A stretch of 46,734 bases of DNA, taken from positions 1-46,734 of the forward strand of contig CAQGLR010000028.1 of the NCBI GenBank assembly GCA_948794795.1, read 5' to 3'. This document shows, piece by piece, positions 23,770 to 32,005 of the stretch. The stretch comes from an uncultured Lachnospiraceae bacterium. GTDB taxonomy: Bacteria > Bacillota > Clostridia > Lachnospirales > Lachnospiraceae. Both the position numbers and the translations under genes were made by a program. The first letter of the stretch is position 1. Every line of letters starts with the position of its first letter. The notes under the pieces were generated by a model that saw only the letters and a program-made list of their open reading frames with translations, was not told where the DNA came from and did not search any database.

Positions 23770-26470
23770 AAAGATAATTAATGGCCTGAAGAATTATCTG
23801 TATAACAGCAATTATGAATTAGACAGAAGGCTTTTTTACCTTATTATAGGAATGGGTGCATTTGTCAGCCTTTCAGGAGCTGCCATAGCTTTTGTCACCC
23901 ATACAGAAGTACCAGGAATTGTGTCTATTTGTCTTGTTCCTGTTATATTTGCTGTATTTGGGGCAGCAGCCAGGAAGTTTGGATGTATTAACTTTTGTGC
24001 AATAGCAAGTGCACTTTTGTTGAATCTTCTTGTATTTCCATTTCTTCTTTTAATAACCGGCAGTGCAGATGGTGGTCTAAGCTGCTGGCTTGTCCTAGGA
24101 CTTGTATATGTATTCCTTATGTTAAAAGGGGCAGCATTTTTAATTATCCTTGTATTGTCAATAGCAAGTTTTGCTTTTTGTTATGCATATACATTTTACA
24201 GGACAGTGTATGTCAACGGGGGTTATGCAAATAAAGAAACTTATATACATACATTTGTCAGTCTTCTTGTGGTTTCACTTGCCATTGGTACACTTATAAA
24301 ATTCCAGAGGTGGATTTATAACAAAGAACAAGATGTAAGCAGGCAGCAGCAAATACAGCTTGAAGAAGCCAATATGACAAAGAGCCGGTTTCTTGCAAAT
24401 ATGAGCCATGAAATAAGGACGCCCATTAATACTATAATAGGTCTTAATGAAATGAACCTGCGTGATAATATTAATGATGAGGTTGCAGAAAATTGTGTTA
24501 ATATACAGCGTGCAAGTAAAATGCTTTTGTCACTTATTAATGATATACTTGATTTGTCAAAGATAGAATCAGGCAGGATGGAAATTGTAAAAAGGCAGTA
24601 TGAAACAGGAGCTTTGCTTAGTGAACTTGTAAATATTAACTGGGTCAGGGCATATGATAAGAAGCTTGAGTTTAAACTTGATATTTCCCCAGATATACCA
24701 TCTATGCTGTATGGGGATGATATAAGAATAAAGCAGATACTTACCAATATGCTTACCAATGCAATAAAATATACACATAAAGGTTCTGTTACACTGCAGG
24801 CAAAATGTGAGCAGATTGATTCTGCACATATAAAGCTTATAGCATCGGTATCGGATACAGGGATAGGTATACGGAAAGAAGATATCAAATATTTATTTTT
24901 ATCATTTAAACGTGTTGATGAAAAGAAAAATGGTGCTATTGAAGGTACAGGGCTCGGCCTTGCAATTTCACACCAGCTTGCAGAACTTATGAATGGTGAG
25001 ATAAAGGTTGACAGTATATACCAGAGGGGCACTACATTTACACTTATACTTGAACAAGAGATAATAAATAAAGCACCTATAGGACCTATAAAAGATATTA
25101 TGAAGGGCAGTTTCCACGAAAGGGAAGAATACAGGCAGAGTTTTGAGGCTCCAGAGGCAAGGGTGCTTATTGTAGATGACAATGATATGAACCTTATGGT
25201 TGCAGTAAAGCTTCTGCGTGCAACAAAAGTGCAGGTAGAAACTGCTTCAAGCGGGTATGAATGTCTTGAAAAAACCAGACAGAGATTTTACCATGTTATT
25301 TTTATGGACCATATGATGCCAAAGCTTGACGGGATAGAAACACTTAAAAAGATGCGTAAGCAGGAGAATGGACTTTGTAAAGAAACACCTGTTATTGCTT
25401 TGACAGCCAATGCATTTTCTAATGCGGAGACATTTTATAATGCCAATGGCTTTGATGCTTATCTTGTAAAGCCAGTTAATGGTGCATTGTTTGAGGCACT
25501 TCTTTTGAAGTTCCTGCCAAGGGAGATTGTAGAGGTTACATCAACAGGCAGAAATAAAGAGAAAGAAGGCTCTAATGTACATATGGTTTATGGACGCAAT
25601 AAACAGCCTGTATGCATAACAACAGAGAGTGTGTGTGACCTTCCAGAAGATATAATGGAACGTTTTGGCATTGCATGTATTTATTATTATGTACAGACAC
25701 AAGAAGGACGTTTCCATGATGTATGTGAGATATCAGCGGATAATCTTATAGAATATATTGACAAACAACATAAAGCTGCATATTCTATGCCGCCTTCTGT
25801 TGAGGAATATGAAACATTTTTTGCAGATGCACTAGGTAATGCACAGCAGGTTATACATATAAGCATGGCTAAAAACTCAGGTGAAGGTTATAGTATTGCC
25901 AGCCAGGCTGCAAGGGGATTTGATAATGTGCATGTAATAAATTCTGCACATCTTTCAAGTGGTATGGGGATACTTGCACTTTATGGCGCAGCAATGGTAC
26001 AGGATGGCAATCCGTTCCAGGATGTAATTGATGCATTAAACCATATTAAATATAATATTTCTACAAGTTTTATAGTTGCCCATACTAATAATTTGTACAG
26101 GTCTGGCAGGATGAGCAAAAGAGTTAAAGATGTATGTGATTTATTCCTGCTCCATCCTGTATTGTCAGTTAAGGGAAGTAAAATTGCATGTAGTGCTGTT
26201 TATTCAGGCACACAAGAACATGCATATATAAAGTATATACGCAGGCAGCTTAAGGGAAGGCGTAATATAGATACAAGGGTTTTATTTTTTACATACTCAG
26301 GCTTTAGTTATAAAATGAAACAAAGGATTTTAAAGGAGATAAACAAGTGCCAGAAATTCGATAAAATAATAGAACAGCAGGCATCAGCTGCTATAAGCAG
26401 TAATTGTGGGGTTGGGGCGTTTGGGCTGCTGTTTATGAAAAAAGAAAAGGGCAGGAATTATCTGGCTTAA
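23762..26470 (+). CDS. Hybrid histidine kinase - receiver - DegV fusion
   Basis: 902 residues in one uninterrupted frame. Order: five or six membrane helices (~25-185); HisKA with H216 (NMSHEIRTPIN); HATPase (NAIKYTHKG, GTGLGLAI); receiver with D516 (IFMDHMMPKLDG); and from ~614 to the end a full DegV/EDD domain. The DegV hallmarks appear in order: CITTESVCDLPEDI (family TDSTCDLP), HISMAKNSGEGYSIA, VINSAHLSSGMGI, YRSGRMSK and GVGAFGLLF. DegV/FakB proteins bind a fatty acid and present it to a kinase for phosphorylation, so this chain may couple fatty-acid binding to the phosphorelay (inference). It has no Hpt; the neighbouring kinase has one. Ribosome site AAGGAG inside the end of the previous gene, so translation is coupled. 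Confidence 0.93.
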   Translation: MPKKIINGLKNYLYNSNYELDRRLFYLIIGMGAFVSLSGAAIAFVTHTEVPGIVSICLVPVIFAVFGAAARKFGCINFCAIASALLLNLLVFPFLLLITGSADGGLSCWLVLGLVYVFLMLKGAAFLIILVLSIASFAFCYAYTFYRTVYVNGGYANKETYIHTFVSLLVVSLAIGTLIKFQRWIYNKEQDVSRQQQIQLEEANMTKSRFLANMSHEIRTPINTIIGLNEMNLRDNINDEVAENCVNIQRASKMLLSLINDILDLSKIESGRMEIVKRQYETGALLSELVNINWVRAYDKKLEFKLDISPDIPSMLYGDDIRIKQILTNMLTNAIKYTHKGSVTLQAKCEQIDSAHIKLIASVSDTGIGIRKEDIKYLFLSFKRVDEKKNGAIEGTGLGLAISHQLAELMNGEIKVDSIYQRGTTFTLILEQEIINKAPIGPIKDIMKGSFHEREEYRQSFEAPEARVLIVDDNDMNLMVAVKLLRATKVQVETASSGYECLEKTRQRFYHVIFMDHMMPKLDGIETLKKMRKQENGLCKETPVIALTANAFSNAETFYNANGFDAYLVKPVNGALFEALLLKFLPREIVEVTSTGRNKEKEGSNVHMVYGRNKQPVCITTESVCDLPEDIMERFGIACIYYYVQTQEGRFHDVCEISADNLIEYIDKQHKAAYSMPPSVEEYETFFADALGNAQQVIHISMAKNSGEGYSIASQAARGFDNVHVINSAHLSSGMGILALYGAAMVQDGNPFQDVIDALNHIKYNISTSFIVAHTNNLYRSGRMSKRVKDVCDLFLLHPVLSVKGSKIACSAVYSGTQEHAYIKYIRRQLKGRRNIDTRVLFFTYSGFSYKMKQRILKEINKCQKFDKIIEQQASAAISSNCGVGAFGLLFMKKEKGRNYLA

Positions 26471-26591
26471 ATACGAAGATTATCATTGTGTTTATCCTTA
26501 AATGTATAATTAATAAATTATATTATTAATTATAGTATTAAGATAAAAGTTAGCTATTTTGTTTATAAATTATTAGGAGGGAATAACCAGA

Positions 26592-26920
26592 TTGTTAAAT
26601 AAAAAGATTTTAGTTATGGTGATATTTTTTTTAATTTTTATATTAGCTATATTTATAGTATGTAATAATACTATTTTAAATGATAGTAAGGTATATTCTG
26701 ATAAAAACACAAAGATAAATTCAAAAGTTGATGAATCTGGTTCTGTTTTGGAAAAGAAAGCAAGAGATATGGCAGAAAGTGATTTTGGGGCAGATATGCC
26801 GGTTTTGGGGTTCACTAGTTGTTTCTTGCCATAAGAAAAGATTTGCAGCCTAATTATGCATCATTGGTTTATGTAAAGTCAGATGGGCTGGAAGATAATA
26901 TTCATTATCTGTTTAAATGA
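26592..26920 (+). pseudogene. Small membrane-anchored protein, frameshifted
   Basis: A TTG start nine bases after AGGAGGG opens an 80-codon frame: a hydrophobic N-terminus (ILVMVIFFLIFILAIFIVC) then a charged helix (KKARDMAESDFGADM), ending abruptly in CFLP at 26834. Another frame entered at ~26819 continues with LFLAIRKDLQPNYASLVYVK and ends at a TGA at 26920. The second piece reads like real protein, so a one- or two-base change near 26815 has probably split one gene of ~108 codons. The family is not recognised. A sequencing error would look the same. Confidence 0.5.
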
Positions 26921-27125
26921 TGTAATTAACTATAAATAAAAATAAAGAGGGTGATAATAACTAAATAATTGTAATTATAAATTTGTTTTTATGAAAGGAG
27001 TATTTTATTTGCATCAATAATTCCTTACTGAAAGGCGGATTTGGGGGAATTACTAAAAAATATCATCATATTACAGGAAATAAATGATAGCCGTTAATCA
27101 ATAAGTATCAATTTATATAATTTTT
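26921..27125. other. Intergenic stretch without a convincing gene
   Basis: Two ribosome-site-like runs occur (AGAGGG near 26947, AAAGGAG near 26994). After the second, a frame reads CINNSLLKGGFGGITKKYHH and stops at ~27087, but its only start in register is ATT, so I do not call it. The sequence looks like decayed coding DNA. Confidence 0.3.
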
Positions 27126-27160
27126 AAAACATCCCATAAAATTATTTTATGGGATGTTTT
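27126..27160. terminator. Strong bidirectional terminator
   Basis: AAAACATCCCATAAAA (27126-27141) and TTTTATGGGATGTTTT (27145-27160) form a perfect 16-bp stem with a 3-base loop, with A-runs on one side and T-runs on the other. It separates the plus-strand signalling genes from the minus-strand PAS-CPBP gene ending at 27220, and can stop transcripts from both. Confidence 0.85.
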
Positions 27161-27219
27161 AGGTACTATAATAAATATTTTAATATTACTGCTGTATAGA
27201 AGTTTATAAGTGCCTGTAT

Positions 27220-28275
27220 TTAGAAATACAGGCACATTGCAAGATAACCACAGCACCAGTGAAGGAATACACACCCCCATATATTTCCATGACGTTCATA
27301 TATATATCCAAGTGCAAGGCTTAAAAGCAGTGCACCTGACATAAAATAAAATCCTAATGGTATATGCATAAGTGAGAAAAGAAGTGACGTAAGTATTATG
27401 CCAAATGTTTTCTGGTATTTTACTTTCATAAGGTATTTAACACTTGTCTGTATAACACCACGTGCCAGGAATTCTTGTACTATTGAAGTAAATATATAAA
27501 CATATGCACCATGCCATGAGCCTCCTATAAAGTATGGCTTAATTCTTATGCCAATAAAATTAAGAATAACTTTACTTAGAAGCAGTAATGCACAGGTTAT
27601 AGCAGCAATTACCAGGGTTTCCAGGCAGTTTTTCTTAAAGGTTGCAAGTTTGGGCACAAGACCAATGTCACGCATTGAAAAGCTTGTCATAAACACTATT
27701 TCAAGGAATAGTGCAAATGTTATACATTCTATTATAAATGTATAGGTAGAAGACCTTAGGTATATATGGAGAGTAAAACGTAACAGGCTCCAGGCAAAAA
27801 GAAAAAGGCTTGTGCATATTATAAGACCAGCAAATATATATGCACAGTCATGTTCATGTTGTCTAAGTGTAAACCTGTCTGTTGTATCTTCTATAAGAAC
27901 CATCATTCCGGGAAAGACCTGTGGACCAGTCTGTAATGTTTCTTCTGATTGTATAAGGCTTATAGATATATTAAATTGTTTCATTCCTTCATTAGAACGG
28001 TATCTTACATTTGTCTTTTCAGGGCGTTTATTGTTATTTATACATTCATCAAAAAGTTTGTTAAATGCCCTGTTCTTTTTATTAGCCATAAAATAGCTCT
28101 CAAATGGCATACCAATAACTGTACTGGCATCAGTTATTCCAAAAATAAGTGCACATGCAGAATTTAAGTAGGTAATTATGCCTGATGCATCAACAGTCAT
28201 AACCCCGTCACTCATATTTTCAAATATCATATTTTTCTGGTCTGGTGTCAGCATAAGCTGTGTATCAGGTTTCAT
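27220..28275 (-). CDS. PAS-sensor fused to a CPBP-family membrane protein
   Basis: 351 residues from the ATG at 28275, preceded by GAGAGGA; the frame extends to a GTG at 28293, inside that site's surroundings. Residues ~15-125 form a PAS domain (NMSDGVMTVDASGIITYLNSA ... VLIEDTTD). The rest has about eight membrane helices of the CPBP (Abi/Rce1-like) glutamic-protease family. Its motifs are partly kept: QEFLARG for EExxxR, SLMHIP for FxxxH, and LHWCCG for HxxxN. The first Glu and the last Asn/Asp are changed, so proteolysis is uncertain. CPBP members process prenylated proteins or peptides or protect against bacteriocins. A cytosolic PAS in front suggests control by a small ligand or redox state. 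It is monocistronic, with a long leader. Confidence 0.8.
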   Translation of the reverse strand: MKPDTQLMLTPDQKNMIFENMSDGVMTVDASGIITYLNSACALIFGITDASTVIGMPFESYFMANKKNRAFNKLFDECINNNKRPEKTNVRYRSNEGMKQFNISISLIQSEETLQTGPQVFPGMMVLIEDTTDRFTLRQHEHDCAYIFAGLIICTSLFLFAWSLLRFTLHIYLRSSTYTFIIECITFALFLEIVFMTSFSMRDIGLVPKLATFKKNCLETLVIAAITCALLLLSKVILNFIGIRIKPYFIGGSWHGAYVYIFTSIVQEFLARGVIQTSVKYLMKVKYQKTFGIILTSLLFSLMHIPLGFYFMSGALLLSLALGYIYERHGNIWGCVFLHWCCGYLAMCLYF

Positions 28276-28293
28276 TATATGCTTTCCTCTCAC

Positions 28294-28440
28294 CTAAAGG
28301 TAATGGGCTTCATAAGAAGATTGGTATTTAAGTTTCCACCTGGAAACCAGGCAACCCTTATTCTTACAGGCGTGTCCACTCCGCCTCTGCTGTATAGAGT
28401 ATTTAAACCTACAACGCTACTTTTTACTGTAAGCTTTATG
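28294..28440 (-). ncRNA. Candidate structured RNA in the leader of the PAS-CPBP gene
   Basis: This stretch is richer in G and C than its flanks and holds several compact helices: CCTGG-AAA-CCAGG (28339-28351), AGGCG/CGCCT (28368-28372 with 28382-28386), CTCT/AGAG (28385-28388 with 28396-28399), and an enclosing pair CTTACAG (28363-28369) with CTGTAAG (28427-28433). It ends beside the gene's ribosome site. It could be a cis-regulatory leader or a free small RNA; I cannot match it by eye to a known riboswitch or to 6S RNA. Confidence 0.4.
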
Positions 28441-28558
28441 ACTACACTTTTTATAGAAGGCTAACTGACGTTTAAAATTTTACATACTGTACGTTTAGAC
28501 AGTACAACCAGCTATTTTAATTTGTCAAAGTACAGATATGTTGTGCTTACATATTTAT

Positions 28559-28587
28559 ATTATATCACATATGTTGTTAAAATACAA
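28559..28587 (-). promoter_or_regulatory. Promoter for the PAS-CPBP leader
   Basis: On the minus strand TTGTAT (28587-28582) and a perfect TATAAT (28564-28559) are 17 bases apart, with a TG two bases further upstream of the -10 region (TGTGATATAAT). The -35 lies inside the end of the inverted-repeat element, so that element supplies part of the promoter. The transcript would carry ~275 bases of leader. Confidence 0.5.
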
Positions 28588-28893
28588 TGTTTTTAGTGTT
28601 TGAGTTTCCCCATTTTTTAAATTATACAAAGATTATATTACTCTGGCAAAATACCTGTGTAGTCAAGCGGATATTCGCAATCCGCTTCGCCTGCAAGCAG
28701 GCATTGGCTACTTGCCCAATAACACCCCAACCTCATAGCCGCTTTGCGGCAGTCTGGCAGGAGCCCAATCTCCTGCCAGACTAAGTAAGCCCTGGTAAAT
28801 CAAACCCACCACTTAAGAAGCGTGTATTTTAAAGGGCTTACTTAATGAGGTTAAAAAAATGGGGAAACTCAAAAACCAGAAAGCTTGTATTTT
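28579..28893. repeat. Inverted-repeat-bounded, multi-hairpin element (MITE-like or structured RNA)
   Basis: About 315 bases bounded by imperfect ~42-bp inverted repeats: outer ends AAAATACAA (28579) and TTGTATTTT (28893), with a near-perfect inner core at 28599-28620 and 28851-28873 (TTTGAGTTTCCCCATTTTTT and its complement). The inside is G/C-richer than its flanks and full of exact stems. These are AAGCGGAT/ATCCGCTT (28665/28680), GCCTGC/GCAGGC (28689/28697), GCCGC-TTT-GCGGC (28738-28750), a 13-bp hairpin 28751-28763 with 28770-28782, AAGTAAGCCCT/AGGGCTTACTT (28783/28833) and AACCTCAT/ATGAGGTT (28729/28845). The helices nest into two branched domains. There is no transposase gene. No clear target duplication is seen. 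Confidence 0.7.
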
Positions 28894-28982
28894 TATATAT
28901 ATAAACATATAATATTATTATATTGTGTTAATTTTATAGTATAGAAGTGGTTTTTAAAAAATATATATTGCCAGGAGATAAA

Positions 28983-29474
28983 ATGGAAGAATATAAAAAT
29001 ATTGCGCACACCTTTGAACCAGTATGGGATAACAATTCAAAGGTACTTATACTTGGAACATTCCCATCTGTAAAATCGAGGGAAAACAACTTTTATTATG
29101 GACATCCACAGAACAGGTTCTGGAAAGTAATAGCAGCTGTAACGGGAAATGAAGTGCCAGAAACTATTGAAGATAAGAAGAAGCTGCTTCTTAATAATAA
29201 CATAGCAATATGGGATGTTATAGGCAGATGCAGTATTACAGGCTCTAGTGACTCATCAATCAAAGATGTTGTACCTAATAATATAAAAAATATACTTATA
29301 GATAGCAGTATTGGCAGAATTTATGCAAATGGTTCAAAGGCATATGAGCTTTATATGAAATATTCTTATAAAGAAACAGAAAAGGAAATTATTAAACTTC
29401 CTTCGACAAGCCCTGCCAATGCAGTATATACACTTGAAAAACTTATAAATAAGTGGTCTGTTATAGCAGAATAA
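28983..29474 (+). CDS. DNA glycosylase of the uracil-DNA glycosylase superfamily (hypoxanthine type)
   Basis: 163 residues from the ATG at 28983, with AGGAGA four bases upstream; the frame opens at 28947 without a site. The opening motif LILGTFPSVKSRENNFYYG followed by HPQNRFW marks the family of DNA-deoxyinosine (hypoxanthine-DNA) glycosylases, which remove deaminated bases to start base-excision repair. Further along, NNNIAIWDVIGRC and LPSTSPANA match the substrate loops of the superfamily; STSPAN is the DNA-intercalation-type loop. Cytosolic, monocistronic, unlinked in function to its neighbours. Confidence 0.88.
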   Translation: MEEYKNIAHTFEPVWDNNSKVLILGTFPSVKSRENNFYYGHPQNRFWKVIAAVTGNEVPETIEDKKKLLLNNNIAIWDVIGRCSITGSSDSSIKDVVPNNIKNILIDSSIGRIYANGSKAYELYMKYSYKETEKEIIKLPSTSPANAVYTLEKLINKWSVIAE

Positions 29475-29561
29475 CGGCATGATTGTTTACATGTATGCAA
29501 TCTTGCATATATTTAGTGTATTTTATAATAAAAATTATTGTGAATTTGTACAAAATGAGGC

Positions 29562-29590
29562 TTGACAATCTTATTAAATTATAAGACAAT
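29562..29590 (+). promoter_or_regulatory. Promoter of pta
   Basis: TTGACA (29562-29567), a 17-base spacer and GACAAT (29585-29590) give a consensus -35 and a moderate -10, about 105 bases before the pta start codon. Confidence 0.55.
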
Positions 29591-29694
29591 ATGCAAGGTG
29601 CATGAAATTTTATATTATACTTTTAGATAGAATGGAATTATTGGAAACCTGGATGTGTTATACATCTAATAAAATATAGATTGGAGATGGAAGA

Positions 29695-30678
29695 ATGTTT
29701 GGTTTTGGACAGTTAATTGCTATTTTGAAGAAGAATCCTAAGAAAATCGTATTTACAGAAGGTGAAGACGCACGTATTCTTGAAGCCGCATCACGTCTGC
29801 TTGCAAGCAGTTTCCTTCATCCGATACTTATCGGAAGTGAGGAGAAAATCGCAATAGCTGCAGAGGACTGTGGCTTTAATATCAGGGGTGCAGAGATTAT
29901 TGACCCTGCCAGATATGACAAAATGGATGAGATGATTGAAGCTTTTTGTGAACTCCGTAAAAGCAAAGGAGTTACACCTGAACAGGCAAAAGGAATACTG
30001 CTGCAGGCAAATTATTTTGGAACAATGCTTGTAAAAATGGGAATTGCAGATGCACTTTTAGGAGGTGCAACATATTCAACAGCAGATACTGTACGTCCTG
30101 CACTCCAGCTTATTAAGACAAAACCTGAAAATAATATAGTATCATCATGTTTTATACTTGTACGTCCTAGTGCTACAGGTGAGAACGAAGTTCTTGCAAT
30201 GGCTGACTGTGCTATTAATATATCACCAACAGAAGATGAACTTGTGGAAATAGCTGGTGAAGCTGCAAAGTGTGCGAAAATATTTGGTGTTGAACCACAG
30301 CTTGCATTTTTAAGCTATTCTACACATGGTTCAGGTGCAGGTGAGGCAGTTGACAGGATGCGTAATGCAGCACAGAAGGCAAAAATAAAGTATCCAGACC
30401 TGCCTATTGATGGCGAGCTGCAGTTTGATGCTGCCGTTTCACCAAGGGTAGCACGTACAAAGTGTCCAGATTCAAAAGTTGGCGGCCATGCCAATACATT
30501 TATATTCCCTGATATCAGTGCAGGAAATATAGGATATAAGATTGCACAGCGTATGGGTAATTTTGATGCATATGGGCCTATCCTGCTTGGGCTGAATGCA
30601 CCTGTAAATGATTTGTCAAGAGGATGCAATGCTTCTGAAGTATATTCAATGGCAATTATTACAGCAGCATTAGCATAA
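29695..30678 (+). CDS. pta: Phosphate acetyltransferase
   Basis: 327 residues, the size of the short, catalytic-only Pta. It swaps phosphate and CoA between acetyl-CoA and acetyl phosphate, feeding acetate and ATP production. Family signatures: IVFTEGEDARILEAA at the start, GMADALLGGATYSTADTVRPA-like substrate-loop sequence, LAFLSYSTHGSG, DGELQFDAAV and PNTFIFPDI-like FIFPDISAGNIGYK near the end. Ribosome site GGAGATGGA. It is normally followed by acetate kinase (ackA); here an AraC-type regulator starts 7 bases after the stop and no ackA is present in the window. Codons look slightly more G/C-rich than in neighbours, as in highly expressed genes. Confidence 0.96.
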   Translation: MFGFGQLIAILKKNPKKIVFTEGEDARILEAASRLLASSFLHPILIGSEEKIAIAAEDCGFNIRGAEIIDPARYDKMDEMIEAFCELRKSKGVTPEQAKGILLQANYFGTMLVKMGIADALLGGATYSTADTVRPALQLIKTKPENNIVSSCFILVRPSATGENEVLAMADCAINISPTEDELVEIAGEAAKCAKIFGVEPQLAFLSYSTHGSGAGEAVDRMRNAAQKAKIKYPDLPIDGELQFDAAVSPRVARTKCPDSKVGGHANTFIFPDISAGNIGYKIAQRMGNFDAYGPILLGLNAPVNDLSRGCNASEVYSMAIITAALA

Positions 30679-30685
30679 TTGTAAT

Positions 30686-31810
30686 ATGGCAGACAGGTAT
30701 TTGCTTGTACAGATTGTACCATTGCTGAATGCATCAATATATATCCTGGATGAGGACGGAGTGCTGGAACAAGAGATACAGGGTACTAGCAGGAACAGTC
30801 CTGGCGGAATGAGGGAATTGGCAGAAAGAACAGAAAAAGATTTTCCAAATATTGAAGTAGACAATGAAGGCATAGCTGTATGTTCGATGTGGGATAAAAG
30901 CCAGAAGAAATACATCGTAACAGGAAAGGTATGCCTTTATGGTTATTATAGAAATGAAGATACTTATATACCATATTGTCCTAAAGAGCAGTATACATCA
31001 ATAATCCTTATTATATGGAAAGACTTGTCTGGCACAGAGCTTGGCCGGGGTGGGCTTTGGCAGAAGAATATATTATTAGAAGAAGATGTTGTAAGGGTAA
31101 TGACTAACAATATTTTTAGGTTCCAGGAAGAGGGAGTGCCACGTAATTCATATGCACAGGAATTAAGAGAACAGGATTGTATACGGCGTGGTGATATAGA
31201 AGGGCTGAGGGGAAGCATAGATGAAGCCAGGAACGGGGAAGCAGGTAAAACCTCGTCAGACCCTGTACGTAATTGTAAAAATACTGCTGTTTATGTAATA
31301 AATTCGGCAGCAAGAAGTGCTATTGAGGGAGGGTTAAGTCCTGAGATGGCATTTATAATGAGTGATACATTTATTAAAAATATAGAAGATAATATTGATA
31401 TTCCTTTAAAAATAGAACAGGCAGTGAGGGAAGCTGAATTTATATTTGCACGTGAAGTCCAGGGGATAAACAGGAAAGGCAGCAGTAATCCCTTGATTAT
31501 ACAAGTAAAAGATTATGTATTTGAACATATACATGACAATATATTAATACGGGATATAGCGAAGTTTGTAGGAGTTTCTCCAAATTATCTATCTGAACAG
31601 TTTAAAACATATGAGAAAATAACATTAAAACAATATATAATAAATGAAAAAATAAAGAATAGTGAATATTTATTAAAATATACAGAATATTCTTTACAGG
31701 AAATAAGTTCTGTATGTGCATTTAGTTCACAAAGCAGGTTTTGTGATTACTTCCAGAGGAAAAATGGAATTACACCATTGAAATACCGGAAAAAGTATAA
31801 AAAAAGGTGA
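30686..31810 (+). CDS. AraC-family transcriptional regulator
   Basis: 374 residues. The C-terminal ~100 form the double helix-turn-helix DNA-binding domain (IRDIAKFVGVSPNYLSEQFK ... LQEISSVCAFSSQSRFCDYF, ending NGITPLKYRKKYKK). The N-terminal ~260 are a sensory part I do not recognise; it is not the cupin of classical AraC. The gene begins 7 bases after pta without a recognisable ribosome site, so it is probably translated by reinitiation from pta, which ties its amount to pta expression. It may respond to a metabolic state connected with acetyl phosphate, but no target is known. Confidence 0.88.
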   Translation: MADRYLLVQIVPLLNASIYILDEDGVLEQEIQGTSRNSPGGMRELAERTEKDFPNIEVDNEGIAVCSMWDKSQKKYIVTGKVCLYGYYRNEDTYIPYCPKEQYTSIILIIWKDLSGTELGRGGLWQKNILLEEDVVRVMTNNIFRFQEEGVPRNSYAQELREQDCIRRGDIEGLRGSIDEARNGEAGKTSSDPVRNCKNTAVYVINSAARSAIEGGLSPEMAFIMSDTFIKNIEDNIDIPLKIEQAVREAEFIFAREVQGINRKGSSNPLIIQVKDYVFEHIHDNILIRDIAKFVGVSPNYLSEQFKTYEKITLKQYIINEKIKNSEYLLKYTEYSLQEISSVCAFSSQSRFCDYFQRKNGITPLKYRKKYKKR

Positions 31811-32005
31811 ATTCCAGAAAATGTAATAGAAAGTGTGTAAAATATAGTAAAAACTGTATATAGAAATCTCTCCAAGTGTGGTAAAGTCAACGACAGTCAA
31901 TAACAACCAAGGCAATTATTGGCAAGGGTTTTTCATGGAATTTATGTAAAAATCTGTAAACCGGAGATTCTTGTCATGTGCATAAAGCAAAAAGGAGTGA
32001 TTTTT

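Noticed and set aside
27000..27090. Possible 27-residue Gly-containing peptide (bacteriocin-like)
   Set aside because: The only in-frame start is ATT, there are no processing or export genes beside it, and the neighbourhood looks decayed.
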